Below are positions 28,914 to 36,853 of a stretch of 64,000 nt of DNA, one piece after another. Positions within the stretch are counted from its first letter, which is position 1; every line of letters starts with the position of its first letter. The notes beneath the pieces are model-generated. The model worked only from the letters and a program-made list of their open reading frames with translations. It did not search any database and was not told the origin of the DNA. The position numbers and the translations under genes are program-made. The stretch is from assembly GCF_003663945.1 (NCBI RefSeq), contig NZ_RCCH01000001.1, forward strand, positions 434,001 to 498,000. Reading direction: 5' to 3'. Source of the stretch: Lacinutrix venerupis. GTDB taxonomy: Bacteria > Bacteroidota > Bacteroidia > Flavobacteriales > Flavobacteriaceae.

Positions 28914-29666
28914 TCACATAAACGTTTCCTTAATCACTTCAAGAAACTGATCGCGCTTAGATTTTGAAATAGGAATGCGTTTTTGGTTATTCATTAATAA
29001 ATAATCACCATCATCTCTTACCAATTCGTCTACATATTTTAAGTTGATTAAATACGATCGATGACATTTAAAAAACATCGCGTTGCGCTCTAATTGCTCA
29101 ACAAAATGCTTTAATGGCTTGCAAATGGTTTTTTGTTTGCCATCCATAAGCTGTACGTTGGTGTACATACCATCTGCTTCAAAATAAACAATATCATTGT
29201 GAGATGCGAACATAATACCTTTTGGTATTTCTAATGCAATTTTATCTATTGACAGTTGCTTTAACGAGTCGCGTAACTTGTTTAACTGGTCGTTTAAATT
29301 GTTCGTTTTTATCGCTTCTTCAGCTTTTGCAACTGCTTCTTTTAACTCGTTGGTATCAACTGGTTTTAATAAATAATCTACAGCGGAAAGCTTAAAAGCT
29401 TCAATTGCATATTGATTGTATGCCGTTACAAATATGATTTTAAAATCAATATGGTTTGGGAAGTATTCCAAAATATCTAATCCAGACTGATTAGGCATTT
29501 CAATATCTAAAAAAACAACATCAGGTTTACTAGATTTTATTAAATCTACTCCAGATGCTAAATCTTGTGCTTCTTTAATGCTAGTAATACTTGCGCAATG
29601 TTCGGTTAGCAAGTTTGATAGTAAATGTCTGGCGCGTTTTTCGTCGTCTATAATTATCGCTTTCAT
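28914..29666 (-). CDS. LytTR family response regulator
   Basis: This 250-residue protein has a receiver domain with the phospho-acceptor in PDVVFLDIEMPNQSG (about residue 55), a lysine in YLLKPVDTNEL, and a C-terminal LytTR DNA-binding domain (FKCHRSYLINLKYVDELVRD). LytTR proteins bind direct repeats in promoters. It starts three bases after the sensor kinase stop, so the two are co-translated as a cognate pair. Confidence 0.93.
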   Translation of the reverse strand: MKAIIIDDEKRARHLLSNLLTEHCASITSIKEAQDLASGVDLIKSSKPDVVFLDIEMPNQSGLDILEYFPNHIDFKIIFVTAYNQYAIEAFKLSAVDYLLKPVDTNELKEAVAKAEEAIKTNNLNDQLNKLRDSLKQLSIDKIALEIPKGIMFASHNDIVYFEADGMYTNVQLMDGKQKTICKPLKHFVEQLERNAMFFKCHRSYLINLKYVDELVRDDGDYLLMNNQKRIPISKSKRDQFLEVIKETFM

Positions 29667-29669
29667 ATC

Positions 29670-32573
29670 TTAATGTATTGGCATGGTGATGACCACTTTT
29701 GTACCTGCAGCAACGTCATTTTTGTCATACAAATCGTTGGTAGTTATGGCTATATCACGTTTTAATTTGTTTTTATAAAGATGCACACGTTCTTCATTAG
29801 CTTTAGTAGCAAACGGTTTGTGTTGTTGGTTTGGTCGTTTTAATTTTTCGGATTGCTCTCTACCAATTCCGTTATCTTCAACCGTAATTTCTAATTTATT
29901 TTGCTGAATAATTTTCGCTTCAATATGTAATTTTCGGTCGTTTAATTTGTGTAACAATCCGTGTTTTAAAGCATTTTCAACATATGGTTGAATGAATAAT
30001 GATGGTACTTTTATTTGTCTAGTTTTCAACTGATTATCAATAACAACCTTATATTCCAATTCATCTTCAAAACGCACTTTTTCTAATTCTAAATACAATT
30101 TTAAGGCATTTAATTCTTCCTCTAAAGTAATTTCATTTTGCTGACTGTAATCTAAATACATGCGGATTAATCGGCTAAACTTTACTAAATACGAGCTTGC
30201 CAATTCCTTTTCATTCGAAATAATATAATCTTGAATGGAGTTTAAAGCATTAAAAATGAAATGCGGATTCATTTGCGACCTTAGATTTTCTAATCTTAAA
30301 TTGGTGATTTTTTTGTCGGTTAAAATTTTATCAATTTCGCTAATACGTTGTGCTTCTTTTTGTTGTAATCGCCATCTAAAATAAATCCAAATTAAAGTAA
30401 TTATTGATATTAAAATAATACTATAAAACCAATAGGTTTCCCAGAATGGCTTTGCTATTTCAAAAGTAATTGGTGATGCAAAAACAGCTTTTTTTGCACT
30501 AACATTTTTTGCTTTAATTTCAAACGTATATGTACCACTTGATAAGCTATTAAAATTTACAAAGTGAGTGTTTAAAGGTACATTTTGCCAACTGGTATCA
30601 ATTTGTTTTACACGATATTGGTAATTAACATGCTGGTTAGATTGAAACCCATTGACATTAAATTTAACACCAATTTTATTAAAATTATAAGGCAATTTGT
30701 AGTTATTAGTAACCAAAGTATCCCGATCGTTTATGGTTACTGCTTCTACCCTAACTTTGGCTGTTTTAAAGGTTTTAAATAACTCTTGAGATTTAGGAAG
30801 TGTATAAAATGCTTTTGGCTGTATTATTACAATTTGATCTTCAAGTACCAAAAAGTCGTTTACAGCAGTATTTAACCCATCTTGTGCATTTAAAAATTTA
30901 AGTTGATGTGCTTGGGTATGATATTGAAACAGTCCAGAATCTGTAGATAGCCATAAAATATCTCCTTGAGATTGTATTGCATTTATTTGAAGATTGTTTG
31001 GTAACTTAATACCTGAAGGTTTTAGTTTATCGTTTTCATATTTTAAAAGTCCGTTATGTTGTGTAGCTAACCAAATGGTTTTGGTTGTATTTGCCATAGC
31101 ATTAACCAATAAACTGTTTGCGTTATAAGTGATTTCTTCTGAAGAATAAGTTGCTGTATTGTACTTAAATAATCCGTCAATATAAGACACAAACAAATTG
31201 TTATTATATACCACTGAAGCCTTTACACGACTGTCTTTAATACTATTTTTTTTAAATTCACCAAACGGATTTTTATACAGAATACCTTGACGGTAATTAC
31301 CATAAAACAATGTGTTGTTATCTATTTTTGAAAATGTTTTTGCTACCGAAAACCTATTGTTTACATCGGTAATTTTATCTGTCTTTAAATTAACTATAAA
31401 CGATTCTGACGCATTAATACTTACAATTAGCAGCTGTTTTTGTGCATCAAAATATAACTTACCCACAATTTTTTTTCCTGGTAATTTAAGTGTTTTTGTA
31501 AGTATGTTTTGTTTATAAAATAATAACTTACCATTATTAGTTCCTAAAACAAATTGATTGTTTTGCAGTGCTGTTGCAGCTGTTACTTTTGCATTAATTG
31601 CATCTAAATTGATATGTCTAATTTTAAGGTTTGGAGATACAAAAACACCATTGTCTAACGTAGTAAACCAATAATTTTTGTTAAAATCTTCTTGAACATC
31701 GGTTATAGACTCATTACTAAAAAGCTGCTCTTTAAAGGTAAACACATCATTTTTAAATTTATAAATAAAAGCACCAGAACCTGTTAAAAACCAATAAGTA
31801 TCCTTAAAATTTAATAAACTATAAATAATTTCGTTCTCTATTTGTGTAGGTGTTTTAAGCTGTGTTACTAAATTATTTGCTTTATTAATTGAGTAAATAA
31901 CATTATTGTTTTTATTTTTATGTGTAAAGAAAACAGCTTTATTAAAGGCAAATAATCTTGGCGATTGTATATTATCACTGCTTATAATTTCAAATATTTT
32001 TGAACTTTTATTTTTATCGAATTTATAAATGCGATGACGTTTTACGTCTCCTTCATTATTTATAGTAAAAGTGTAATTGGTAGTGTTAATAGTAGAATTA
32101 CTAATACACATGCCATCAAAAAATTTAGTGATTTTTTTTGTTACAATATCAATATCGTAAATACCTGTTACAGTAAATAATCTAATATAATTTTCGTGAA
32201 TTGAAAATGGTGCTAATTGGCCAACAACTAACTTACTAGCGTCATGAAAAAGTTTAAGACTATTATTTTCTACATAAAAAATTTGCCCATATATATTATT
32301 ACACCATAACGTGCCATTGGCATCTAATTGTAATTGAAAAAGAGAATTTGCTTTTTGTTTTGGATGACTAAATTTTTTATAAATTTTACCATCATAACGA
32401 TACAAACCTATATCTGCTGCCAACCAAATGTAGTTTTGTTGGTCTTCTAAAACGTCGTAAAACTCAACATCTGGTAGTTTAGATACGTTTGCCATAGGCA
32501 CAAAAACAGGATTTTGTGCTTGAACAAAACAAATGCTAATTAAAAATAATATGTAATAAATAAAACGTGACAT
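29670..32573 (-). CDS. Hybrid-like sensor histidine kinase with beta-propeller (LytS/YehU type)
   Basis: About 967 residues. A signal peptide (ending CFVQAQ) precedes a periplasmic two-component-type beta-propeller (DQQNYIWLAADIGLYRYDG and repeats such as IWLATQHNGLLKY) and a Y_Y_Y-type domain. A transmembrane helix (about residue 725) leads to a His_kinase domain with the phospho-histidine in QMNPHFIFNALNSIQDYI, then an ATP-binding domain (ENALKHGLLHK, VEDNGIGREQ). The ATG at 32573 is chosen over the upstream TTG because the promoter element predicts an mRNA start near 32583. It signals to the adjacent LytTR regulator. Confidence 0.9.
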   Translation of the reverse strand: MSRFIYYILFLISICFVQAQNPVFVPMANVSKLPDVEFYDVLEDQQNYIWLAADIGLYRYDGKIYKKFSHPKQKANSLFQLQLDANGTLWCNNIYGQIFYVENNSLKLFHDASKLVVGQLAPFSIHENYIRLFTVTGIYDIDIVTKKITKFFDGMCISNSTINTTNYTFTINNEGDVKRHRIYKFDKNKSSKIFEIISSDNIQSPRLFAFNKAVFFTHKNKNNNVIYSINKANNLVTQLKTPTQIENEIIYSLLNFKDTYWFLTGSGAFIYKFKNDVFTFKEQLFSNESITDVQEDFNKNYWFTTLDNGVFVSPNLKIRHINLDAINAKVTAATALQNNQFVLGTNNGKLLFYKQNILTKTLKLPGKKIVGKLYFDAQKQLLIVSINASESFIVNLKTDKITDVNNRFSVAKTFSKIDNNTLFYGNYRQGILYKNPFGEFKKNSIKDSRVKASVVYNNNLFVSYIDGLFKYNTATYSSEEITYNANSLLVNAMANTTKTIWLATQHNGLLKYENDKLKPSGIKLPNNLQINAIQSQGDILWLSTDSGLFQYHTQAHQLKFLNAQDGLNTAVNDFLVLEDQIVIIQPKAFYTLPKSQELFKTFKTAKVRVEAVTINDRDTLVTNNYKLPYNFNKIGVKFNVNGFQSNQHVNYQYRVKQIDTSWQNVPLNTHFVNFNSLSSGTYTFEIKAKNVSAKKAVFASPITFEIAKPFWETYWFYSIILISIITLIWIYFRWRLQQKEAQRISEIDKILTDKKITNLRLENLRSQMNPHFIFNALNSIQDYIISNEKELASSYLVKFSRLIRMYLDYSQQNEITLEEELNALKLYLELEKVRFEDELEYKVVIDNQLKTRQIKVPSLFIQPYVENALKHGLLHKLNDRKLHIEAKIIQQNKLEITVEDNGIGREQSEKLKRPNQQHKPFATKANEERVHLYKNKLKRDIAITTNDLYDKNDVAAGTKVVITMPIH

Positions 32574-32586
32574 AGTGACTAACAAA

Positions 32587-32594
32587 CAAAATTA
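32587..32594 (-). promoter_or_regulatory. Candidate -7 element, sensor kinase operon
   Basis: On the minus strand TAATTTTG matches TAnnTTTG. It predicts transcription from about 32583, between the TTG at 32585 and the ATG at 32573, which supports the ATG as start. Confidence 0.5.
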
Positions 32595-32649
32595 ATATTT
32601 AATCGTGTATTCCGTTTTATTTTTTTCTGTAGCCTTGTCTTTTTTTTCT

Positions 32650-32690
32650 AAACAAAAAGCGCAACCTCCATAGGTTGCGCTTTTCTTTAT
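32650..32690 (-). terminator. Strong terminator hairpin between small membrane ORF and sensor kinase
   Basis: AAAAGCGCAACCT (32655-32667) and AGGTTGCGCTTTT (32672-32684) form a 13-bp perfect stem with a four-base loop. On the minus strand it is followed by a T-rich run. It lies after the small membrane ORF and before the kinase operon. Confidence 0.8.
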
Positions 32691-32751
32691 CTTAAATTAA
32701 TATTCAACTAACTAACAAAATTATAAGATAAAGGTATTTTAAAGATAACTA

Positions 32752-32955
32752 TTATTCTTTACTTAAACTATTATAAACTACTGCTAATACAAGCCCTAAA
32801 GATATTCCTATGGGAATTCCATAACTTACCCAAAAAGCTGTATCATTGGTTAACGCTCCTATTATAGAACCAATAGTTACACCAAAAGAACTTCCTAATG
32901 CAACACCTAGTCCAATGCGTTTAGTTTTTTTAGATTCCGTTTTTATTATATAAAT
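32752..32955 (-). CDS. Small glycine-rich membrane protein without an AUG start
   Basis: The minus-strand frame from 32955 to the stop at 32752 encodes about 67 residues. A basic start (KTESKKTKRIG) leads to two hydrophobic, glycine-rich helices, LGVALGSSFGVTIGSIIGAL and GIPIGISLGLVLAVVY, and then NSLSKE. Small proteins with this layout are common in bacteria. There is no ATG, GTG or TTG at a suitable place; the frame opens after a stop with ATT TAT ATA ATA AAA. It overlaps the end of the DUF4870 gene by ten bases. Either a rare ATT/ATA start with translational coupling is used, or the start codon has been lost. Confidence 0.5.
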   Translation of the reverse strand: MYIIKTESKKTKRIGLGVALGSSFGVTIGSIIGALTNDTAFWVSYGIPIGISLGLVLAVVYNSLSKE

Positions 32956-33281
32956 TTATAACTTAATGGATACGTTGGATTTTCACCATTACTTGCCTTA
33001 ATAGCATTTACTATTGGATATAATATTGAAAAAACTCCTAAAACTATAAAACCTAATAAACCAAGTCCAAATAGAAGTATTAAAGGAATACAGATAATAA
33101 AATTAACAATTAAACTTAATTGAAAATTAATATTTTTTTTTCCTTGTTCATCAATATGGTAGTCTTCATCCTTTTTAGTGAACCATATTATTAATGGAAC
33201 AATAAGTCCTCCACAACCTGTAATTGCTGTTAGTAATTGACTTAAATGAGTAATTACTAATAATTGTCTGTCTCCTTGCAT
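32946..33281 (-). CDS. DUF4870 family small membrane protein
   Basis: About 111 residues with three hydrophobic helices: LSQLLTAITGCGGLIVPLII, LSLIVNFIICIPLILL and LGFIVLGVFSILYPIV. Between helices 1 and 2 lies TKKDEDYHIDEQGKKNINFQ, the DUF4870 signature (D..G....NFQ). The role is unknown. A TTG 33 bases upstream would extend it, but the ATG at 33281 is preferred. The small glycine-rich ORF overlaps its stop. Confidence 0.8.
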   Translation of the reverse strand: MQGDRQLLVITHLSQLLTAITGCGGLIVPLIIWFTKKDEDYHIDEQGKKNINFQLSLIVNFIICIPLILLFGLGLLGFIVLGVFSILYPIVNAIKASNGENPTYPLSYKFI

Positions 33282-33336
33282 AGTATTTTGATTTAGTTGC
33301 TGAATCTTCAGCAAGATTGATTGATACTAATAAGAC

Positions 33337-33357
33337 TAACAATTTAGCAAATTGTTA
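33337..33357. terminator. Inverted repeat after the YeeE pair
   Basis: TAACAATTT and AAATTGTTA form a 9-bp stem with loop AGC, between the end of the second YeeE gene and the start of the DUF4870 gene. On the minus strand it may be a weak terminator or a DNA site for DUF4870. The half-site TGTTACA overlaps its right end. Confidence 0.45.
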
Positions 33358-33377
33358 CAACTATAAATGTTAAAATA

Positions 33378-33791
33378 TTAATGAGGTAATTTATTTTTAA
33401 CTAATCCGTATAGAAAAGTTCCAAGTGTAGCACTAATTAAAACAATTAAAATTGGTAGGTAACCTGCTCCTACAAGAACAAATATAGGTCCAGGACATGC
33501 TCCTGCTAAAGCCCAACCTAAACCAAAAATAATACCTCCAAACATATATCTTGAAAAAGATTTACTTTTAGGTGCTATTGTTATTGGTTGCCCATCAAAA
33601 GATTTAACATTGAAACGTTTTATTAAGAAAACAAATAAAACACCAAAAACTAATGCGGTACCAATAATACCGTACATATGAAAAGATTCAAAACGAAACA
33701 TTTCATAAATACGAAACCATGAAGCAGCTTCAGATTTATACATAACAATACCAAAGAAAAAACCTATAAATATATATAATAACTGTTTCAT
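33378..33791 (-). CDS. YeeE/YedE family sulfur transporter, small subunit (DUF6691-like)
   Basis: This 137-residue membrane protein has four hydrophobic helices and the conserved cysteine motif GACPGPIFVLVGAGY. YeeE/YedE proteins carry sulfur species such as thiosulfate through cysteine thiols in short helices (shown for YeeE). It follows the longer YeeE protein by six bases. Two-gene halves of this kind are often encoded next to rhodanese and persulfide dioxygenase genes, as here. Confidence 0.88.
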   Translation of the reverse strand: MKQLLYIFIGFFFGIVMYKSEAASWFRIYEMFRFESFHMYGIIGTALVFGVLFVFLIKRFNVKSFDGQPITIAPKSKSFSRYMFGGIIFGLGWALAGACPGPIFVLVGAGYLPILIVLISATLGTFLYGLVKNKLPH

Positions 33792-33797
33792 AAAATT

Positions 33798-34352
33798 TTA
33801 AAAAATAAAAGGGAATAATAAATGAACCATAACTAGTCCTCCAATAAAGAAACCAATTACAGCAATTAAAGATGGTAATTGTAAATTACTTAATCCTGAA
33901 ATAGCATGACCAGAAGTACAACCTCCAGCATAACGGGCACCAAAACCAATTAATAAACCACCAACTACTAAAATTAATATTGTTTTAATATCGCTTAGAG
34001 CTTCTATTGAAAAAAGCTCTACAGGTAAATATCCATTTTCTGTAGAAATATTTAATTGAGTTAATGCCACTTTTGTAGCTTCACTTATTTCTGGAATTTC
34101 TGGATTAGATAGATAATGAGAGGCTACAAAACCACCTAACATTGCACCTAAAACAACTAATAAATTCCATTTGTCTGATTTCCAATCAAAATTAAAAAAC
34201 GAACTCGCTTTACCTGCTCCACATGCTGCACAAAATGTTCTTAAATTAGAAGACATTCCAAACTTTTTGCCCATTAGCAAAAGAACTAACATTATACATG
34301 CAATTAAAAAGCCTGAAACGTACCAAGGCCAAGGTTGATAAATAATTTCCAT
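33798..34352 (-). CDS. YeeE/YedE family sulfur transporter, large subunit
   Basis: This 184-residue protein has about five hydrophobic helices, with conserved cysteines in FCAACGAGKASSFF and in GGCTSGHAISG, the latter being the YeeE core motif. Together with the smaller protein it probably imports a sulfur-containing anion or moves persulfide-type sulfur. A promoter/operator pair lies 18-62 bases upstream, so this is its own transcription unit, distinct from the rhodanese gene. Confidence 0.9.
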   Translation of the reverse strand: MEIIYQPWPWYVSGFLIACIMLVLLLMGKKFGMSSNLRTFCAACGAGKASSFFNFDWKSDKWNLLVVLGAMLGGFVASHYLSNPEIPEISEATKVALTQLNISTENGYLPVELFSIEALSDIKTILILVVGGLLIGFGARYAGGCTSGHAISGLSNLQLPSLIAVIGFFIGGLVMVHLLFPFIF

Positions 34353-34369
34353 TAGTTAATTTTTTGTTT

Positions 34370-34414
34370 CAAATATAGTTTTTTAAACAAGTATTAATTG
34401 TAACAATAGTAACA
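34370..34414 (-). promoter_or_regulatory. Promoter and Crp/Fnr-type site of the YeeE pair
   Basis: On the minus strand TATATTTG (34370-34377) is the -7 element. TGTAACAATAGTAACA (34399-34414) is a degenerate form of the palindrome TGTAACAnnTGTTACA, with two mismatches. The centres are 33 bp apart, the same distance as in the other two sulfur promoters. Confidence 0.65.
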
Positions 34415-34455
34415 CAACTGCATCCTTATTTTTACATAATTACACATGCTTATTA

Positions 34456-34496
34456 AAAAAACGTGTATTACAATTTGTAACACACGTTTTTACTTA
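34456..34496 (-). terminator. Terminator of the MBL/rhodanese gene
   Basis: AAAAACGTGT (34457-34466) pairs with ACACGTTTTT (34482-34491). The loop holds the palindrome TTACAATTTGTAA. The hairpin follows the stop at 34512 on the minus strand. Confidence 0.7.
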
Positions 34497-34511
34497 TTTA
34501 TTAATAATGAT

Positions 34512-35924
34512 TTATAATGTTGATGGGCAAACGTAATCTGTTCTAGGTATTGACGTTTTTTTAATTGCGCCATAACCTCCTTCTACATTTATTAAGTTGT
34601 GAATTCCTCTACTTTTAAGTATTGATGCTGCTATTACAGATCTATAACCACCTGCGCAATGCACATAAAAAGGTTTGTTTTCTGGAAATTTATCTAGATG
34701 ACTATTAATATTATCTAAAGCCGTATGTTTTGCATCTACAATATGTTCAGACTTAAACTCGCCATCTTTTCTAACATCGAAAACAACATCTTTATTTTCT
34801 GGATATTGCTTTTCAAATTCTTCTGTAGAAATTGAAGCCATAGTGTCGTACTCCATTCCTGTATCTTTCCAAGAATTAAAACCACCTTCTAAATAACCTA
34901 TAACATTATCGAAACCAACACGAGATAAACGTGTTATTACTTCTTCTTCTCTTCCTTCTGGAGTTACTAATAATATTGGTTGACTAACGTCTGCTATTAA
35001 TGCTCCTACCCATGGTGCAAAACCTCCATCGATACCTATAAAAATAGATCTTGGAATATGACCTTTAACAAATTCTTTTTGATGACGTACATCTAAAACT
35101 ATTGCTTCTGTTTCGTTAGCAGCTGCTTCAAAGGCTTTAGGTGATAATGGTTTTTGAGATTTTGTCATCACATTATCGAAACTTTCGTAACCTTTAATAT
35201 TCATCATTACGTTTTGTGGAAAATATGCTGGAGGCTCTGCTAAACCGTCTAAAAGCTCTGCTATAAATTCCTCTTTAGTCATATCTGCACGAAGTGCGTA
35301 ATTAACTTCTTTTTGATTCCCTAAAGTATCTGTGGTTTCTTTACTCATGTTTTTACCACATGCAGATCCTGCTCCATGAGCTGGATAAACAATAATATTA
35401 TCTGGTAATGTCATGATTTTGTTTCTTAAAGAATCAAATAAATAACCAGCTAATTTTTCTTGAGTTAAATCTGAGGCAATTTTTTGTGCTAAATCTGGGC
35501 GCCCAACGTCTCCAATAAATAAAGTGTCTCCGGTTACAATACCATGTTCTTTACCATTTTCATCTATAAGGAGGTATGTTGTACTTTCCATAGTATGACC
35601 CGGTGTATGGATTACTTTTATCTTATAGTCACCAATTTCAAATATTTGTCCATCTTCTGCTATTAAAGCATCGTAAGATGGCTTTGCTGTAGGTCCAAAT
35701 ACAATTTGAGCTCCTGTTTTCTTTTTTAAATCTAAATGCCCTGAAACAAAATCTGCATGAAAATGTGTTTCAAAAATATATTTTACTTTAGCATCGTCTA
35801 ATTTTGCTCTTTTTATATAAGGTTGCACCTCTCTTAATGGATCTATAATAGCTGCCTCTCCATTACTTTCTATGTAATAAGCTGCATGTGCTAAGCATCC
35901 TGTATAAATTTGTTCTACCTTCAT
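34512..35924 (-). CDS. Persulfide dioxygenase-like MBL hydrolase fused to two rhodanese domains
   Basis: This 470-residue protein has an N-terminal metallo-beta-lactamase domain with ETHFHADFVSGH, GHTMESTTYL and GDTLFIGDVGRPD, the pattern of ETHE1/BLH persulfide dioxygenases. These oxidise glutathione-type or other low-molecular-weight persulfides to sulfite. Two rhodanese domains follow. The first (about residues 265-360) has no cysteine where the active-site loop should be (VTPEGREEE). The second has CAGGYR with the catalytic cysteine. It is flanked by sulfur transporters and a Crp/Fnr gene. Confidence 0.9.
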   Translation of the reverse strand: MKVEQIYTGCLAHAAYYIESNGEAAIIDPLREVQPYIKRAKLDDAKVKYIFETHFHADFVSGHLDLKKKTGAQIVFGPTAKPSYDALIAEDGQIFEIGDYKIKVIHTPGHTMESTTYLLIDENGKEHGIVTGDTLFIGDVGRPDLAQKIASDLTQEKLAGYLFDSLRNKIMTLPDNIIVYPAHGAGSACGKNMSKETTDTLGNQKEVNYALRADMTKEEFIAELLDGLAEPPAYFPQNVMMNIKGYESFDNVMTKSQKPLSPKAFEAAANETEAIVLDVRHQKEFVKGHIPRSIFIGIDGGFAPWVGALIADVSQPILLVTPEGREEEVITRLSRVGFDNVIGYLEGGFNSWKDTGMEYDTMASISTEEFEKQYPENKDVVFDVRKDGEFKSEHIVDAKHTALDNINSHLDKFPENKPFYVHCAGGYRSVIAASILKSRGIHNLINVEGGYGAIKKTSIPRTDYVCPSTL

Positions 35925-35943
35925 TTTATCTATTTTAATTCTT

Positions 35944-35988
35944 CAAATTTACTAATGTTTTTAAATTTTTATAGTAACAAAAGTTACA
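35944..35988 (-). promoter_or_regulatory. Promoter and Crp/Fnr-type site of the MBL/rhodanese gene
   Basis: On the minus strand TAAATTTG (35944-35951) is the -7 element. AGTAACAAAAGTTACA (35973-35988) contains the perfect arms GTAAC and GTTAC around four bases. The site centre is 33 bp upstream of the -7 centre, that is near -41 from the start of transcription, the classical class II activator position. Confidence 0.75.
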
Positions 35989-35992
35989 ATTA

Positions 35993-36787
35993 TCATTTTG
36001 TTAACTCTTTAAAAATGATATAAACCGACATTGCTAAAACAAACCACCCAAAACTCTTTTTTAATTTTCTACTAGAAATAAATTTTGAAAAGTAACCTCC
36101 TACTAAAATTCCTAAAATGGTTACAAAAGAAAATGTTAGTAAAAATTTCCAGTCTATACTTAAAACTTGTACATCTCCAGCAAATCCAATTAAAGAGTTT
36201 ATTGCTATAATTATTAAAGATGTCCCTACAGCTTTTTTCATGTCTAAACCTGCCCAAAGCACTAATGCTGGCACATATAGAAAGCCTCCTCCAGCTCCTA
36301 TTAATCCTGTAACAATACCTATAAATATACCTTGTAAAAAGGTTTTAAAATATGCTTGTGGTTTTCTCTCTTCTGTAGCATTTTTTTTAGACTTTATCAT
36401 TGAAAAGGCAGATAGAAACATAATTACTGCAAAAAATATCATGATTGCCATTCCCTTTGTAAATGAAAAATCACCAAAAGTAAAAAGTGTTTCTGGTATT
36501 GCTGGCACTAAAAACCGTCTTGAAAAATACACCGCAATAAATGATGGAAACGAGAATATTAATCCTGTTTTAAAATCTACTAGGCCTTTTTTATGTTTTT
36601 GTATAACTCCAACCAAAGAAGAAGATCCTACTACAAATAAAGAGTATGCGGTAGCTATTACAGGATTAAAGCTTAAAAAATATACTAATAAAGGTACTGT
36701 TAAAATTGAACCTCCGCCACCTATTAATCCTAGAATTGCTCCAATTAAAAAAGCGCCAAAGTATGTTATAATTTGCTGTATATCCAT
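35993..36787 (-). CDS. TauE/SafE family sulfite exporter-like permease
   Basis: About 264 residues with eight hydrophobic helices and the family repeats IGAILGLIGGGGSILTVPLL and TGLIGAGGGFLYVPALVL. TauE/SafE proteins export sulfite, sulfoacetate or related organosulfonates. Next to a persulfide dioxygenase, whose product is sulfite, sulfite export is the natural role. A TTG 21 bases upstream was rejected in favour of the ATG at 36787, which also gives the same leader length as the other sulfur genes. Confidence 0.9.
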   Translation of the reverse strand: MDIQQIITYFGAFLIGAILGLIGGGGSILTVPLLVYFLSFNPVIATAYSLFVVGSSSLVGVIQKHKKGLVDFKTGLIFSFPSFIAVYFSRRFLVPAIPETLFTFGDFSFTKGMAIMIFFAVIMFLSAFSMIKSKKNATEERKPQAYFKTFLQGIFIGIVTGLIGAGGGFLYVPALVLWAGLDMKKAVGTSLIIIAINSLIGFAGDVQVLSIDWKFLLTFSFVTILGILVGGYFSKFISSRKLKKSFGWFVLAMSVYIIFKELTK

Positions 36788-36805
36788 TTTAAGGTAAGTT
36801 GAATG

Positions 36806-36850
36806 CAAACTTAATTTACATTTCTAACTTAATTTGTAACATCTGTTACA
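36806..36850 (-). promoter_or_regulatory. Promoter and perfect Crp/Fnr-type palindrome of the TauE gene
   Basis: On the minus strand TAAGTTTG (36806-36813) is the -7 element. TGTAACATCTGTTACA (36835-36850) has perfect 7-bp arms around TC. The centres are 33 bp apart. The site sits in the 66-base gap between the TauE gene and the Crp/Fnr regulator gene. Confidence 0.8.
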
Positions 36851-36853
36851 TTG

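Noticed and set aside
36788-36808. TTG start of the TauE gene
   Set aside because: The promoter and operator positions, and the 18-20-base promoter-to-start distance of the other two sulfur genes, fit the ATG at 36787.
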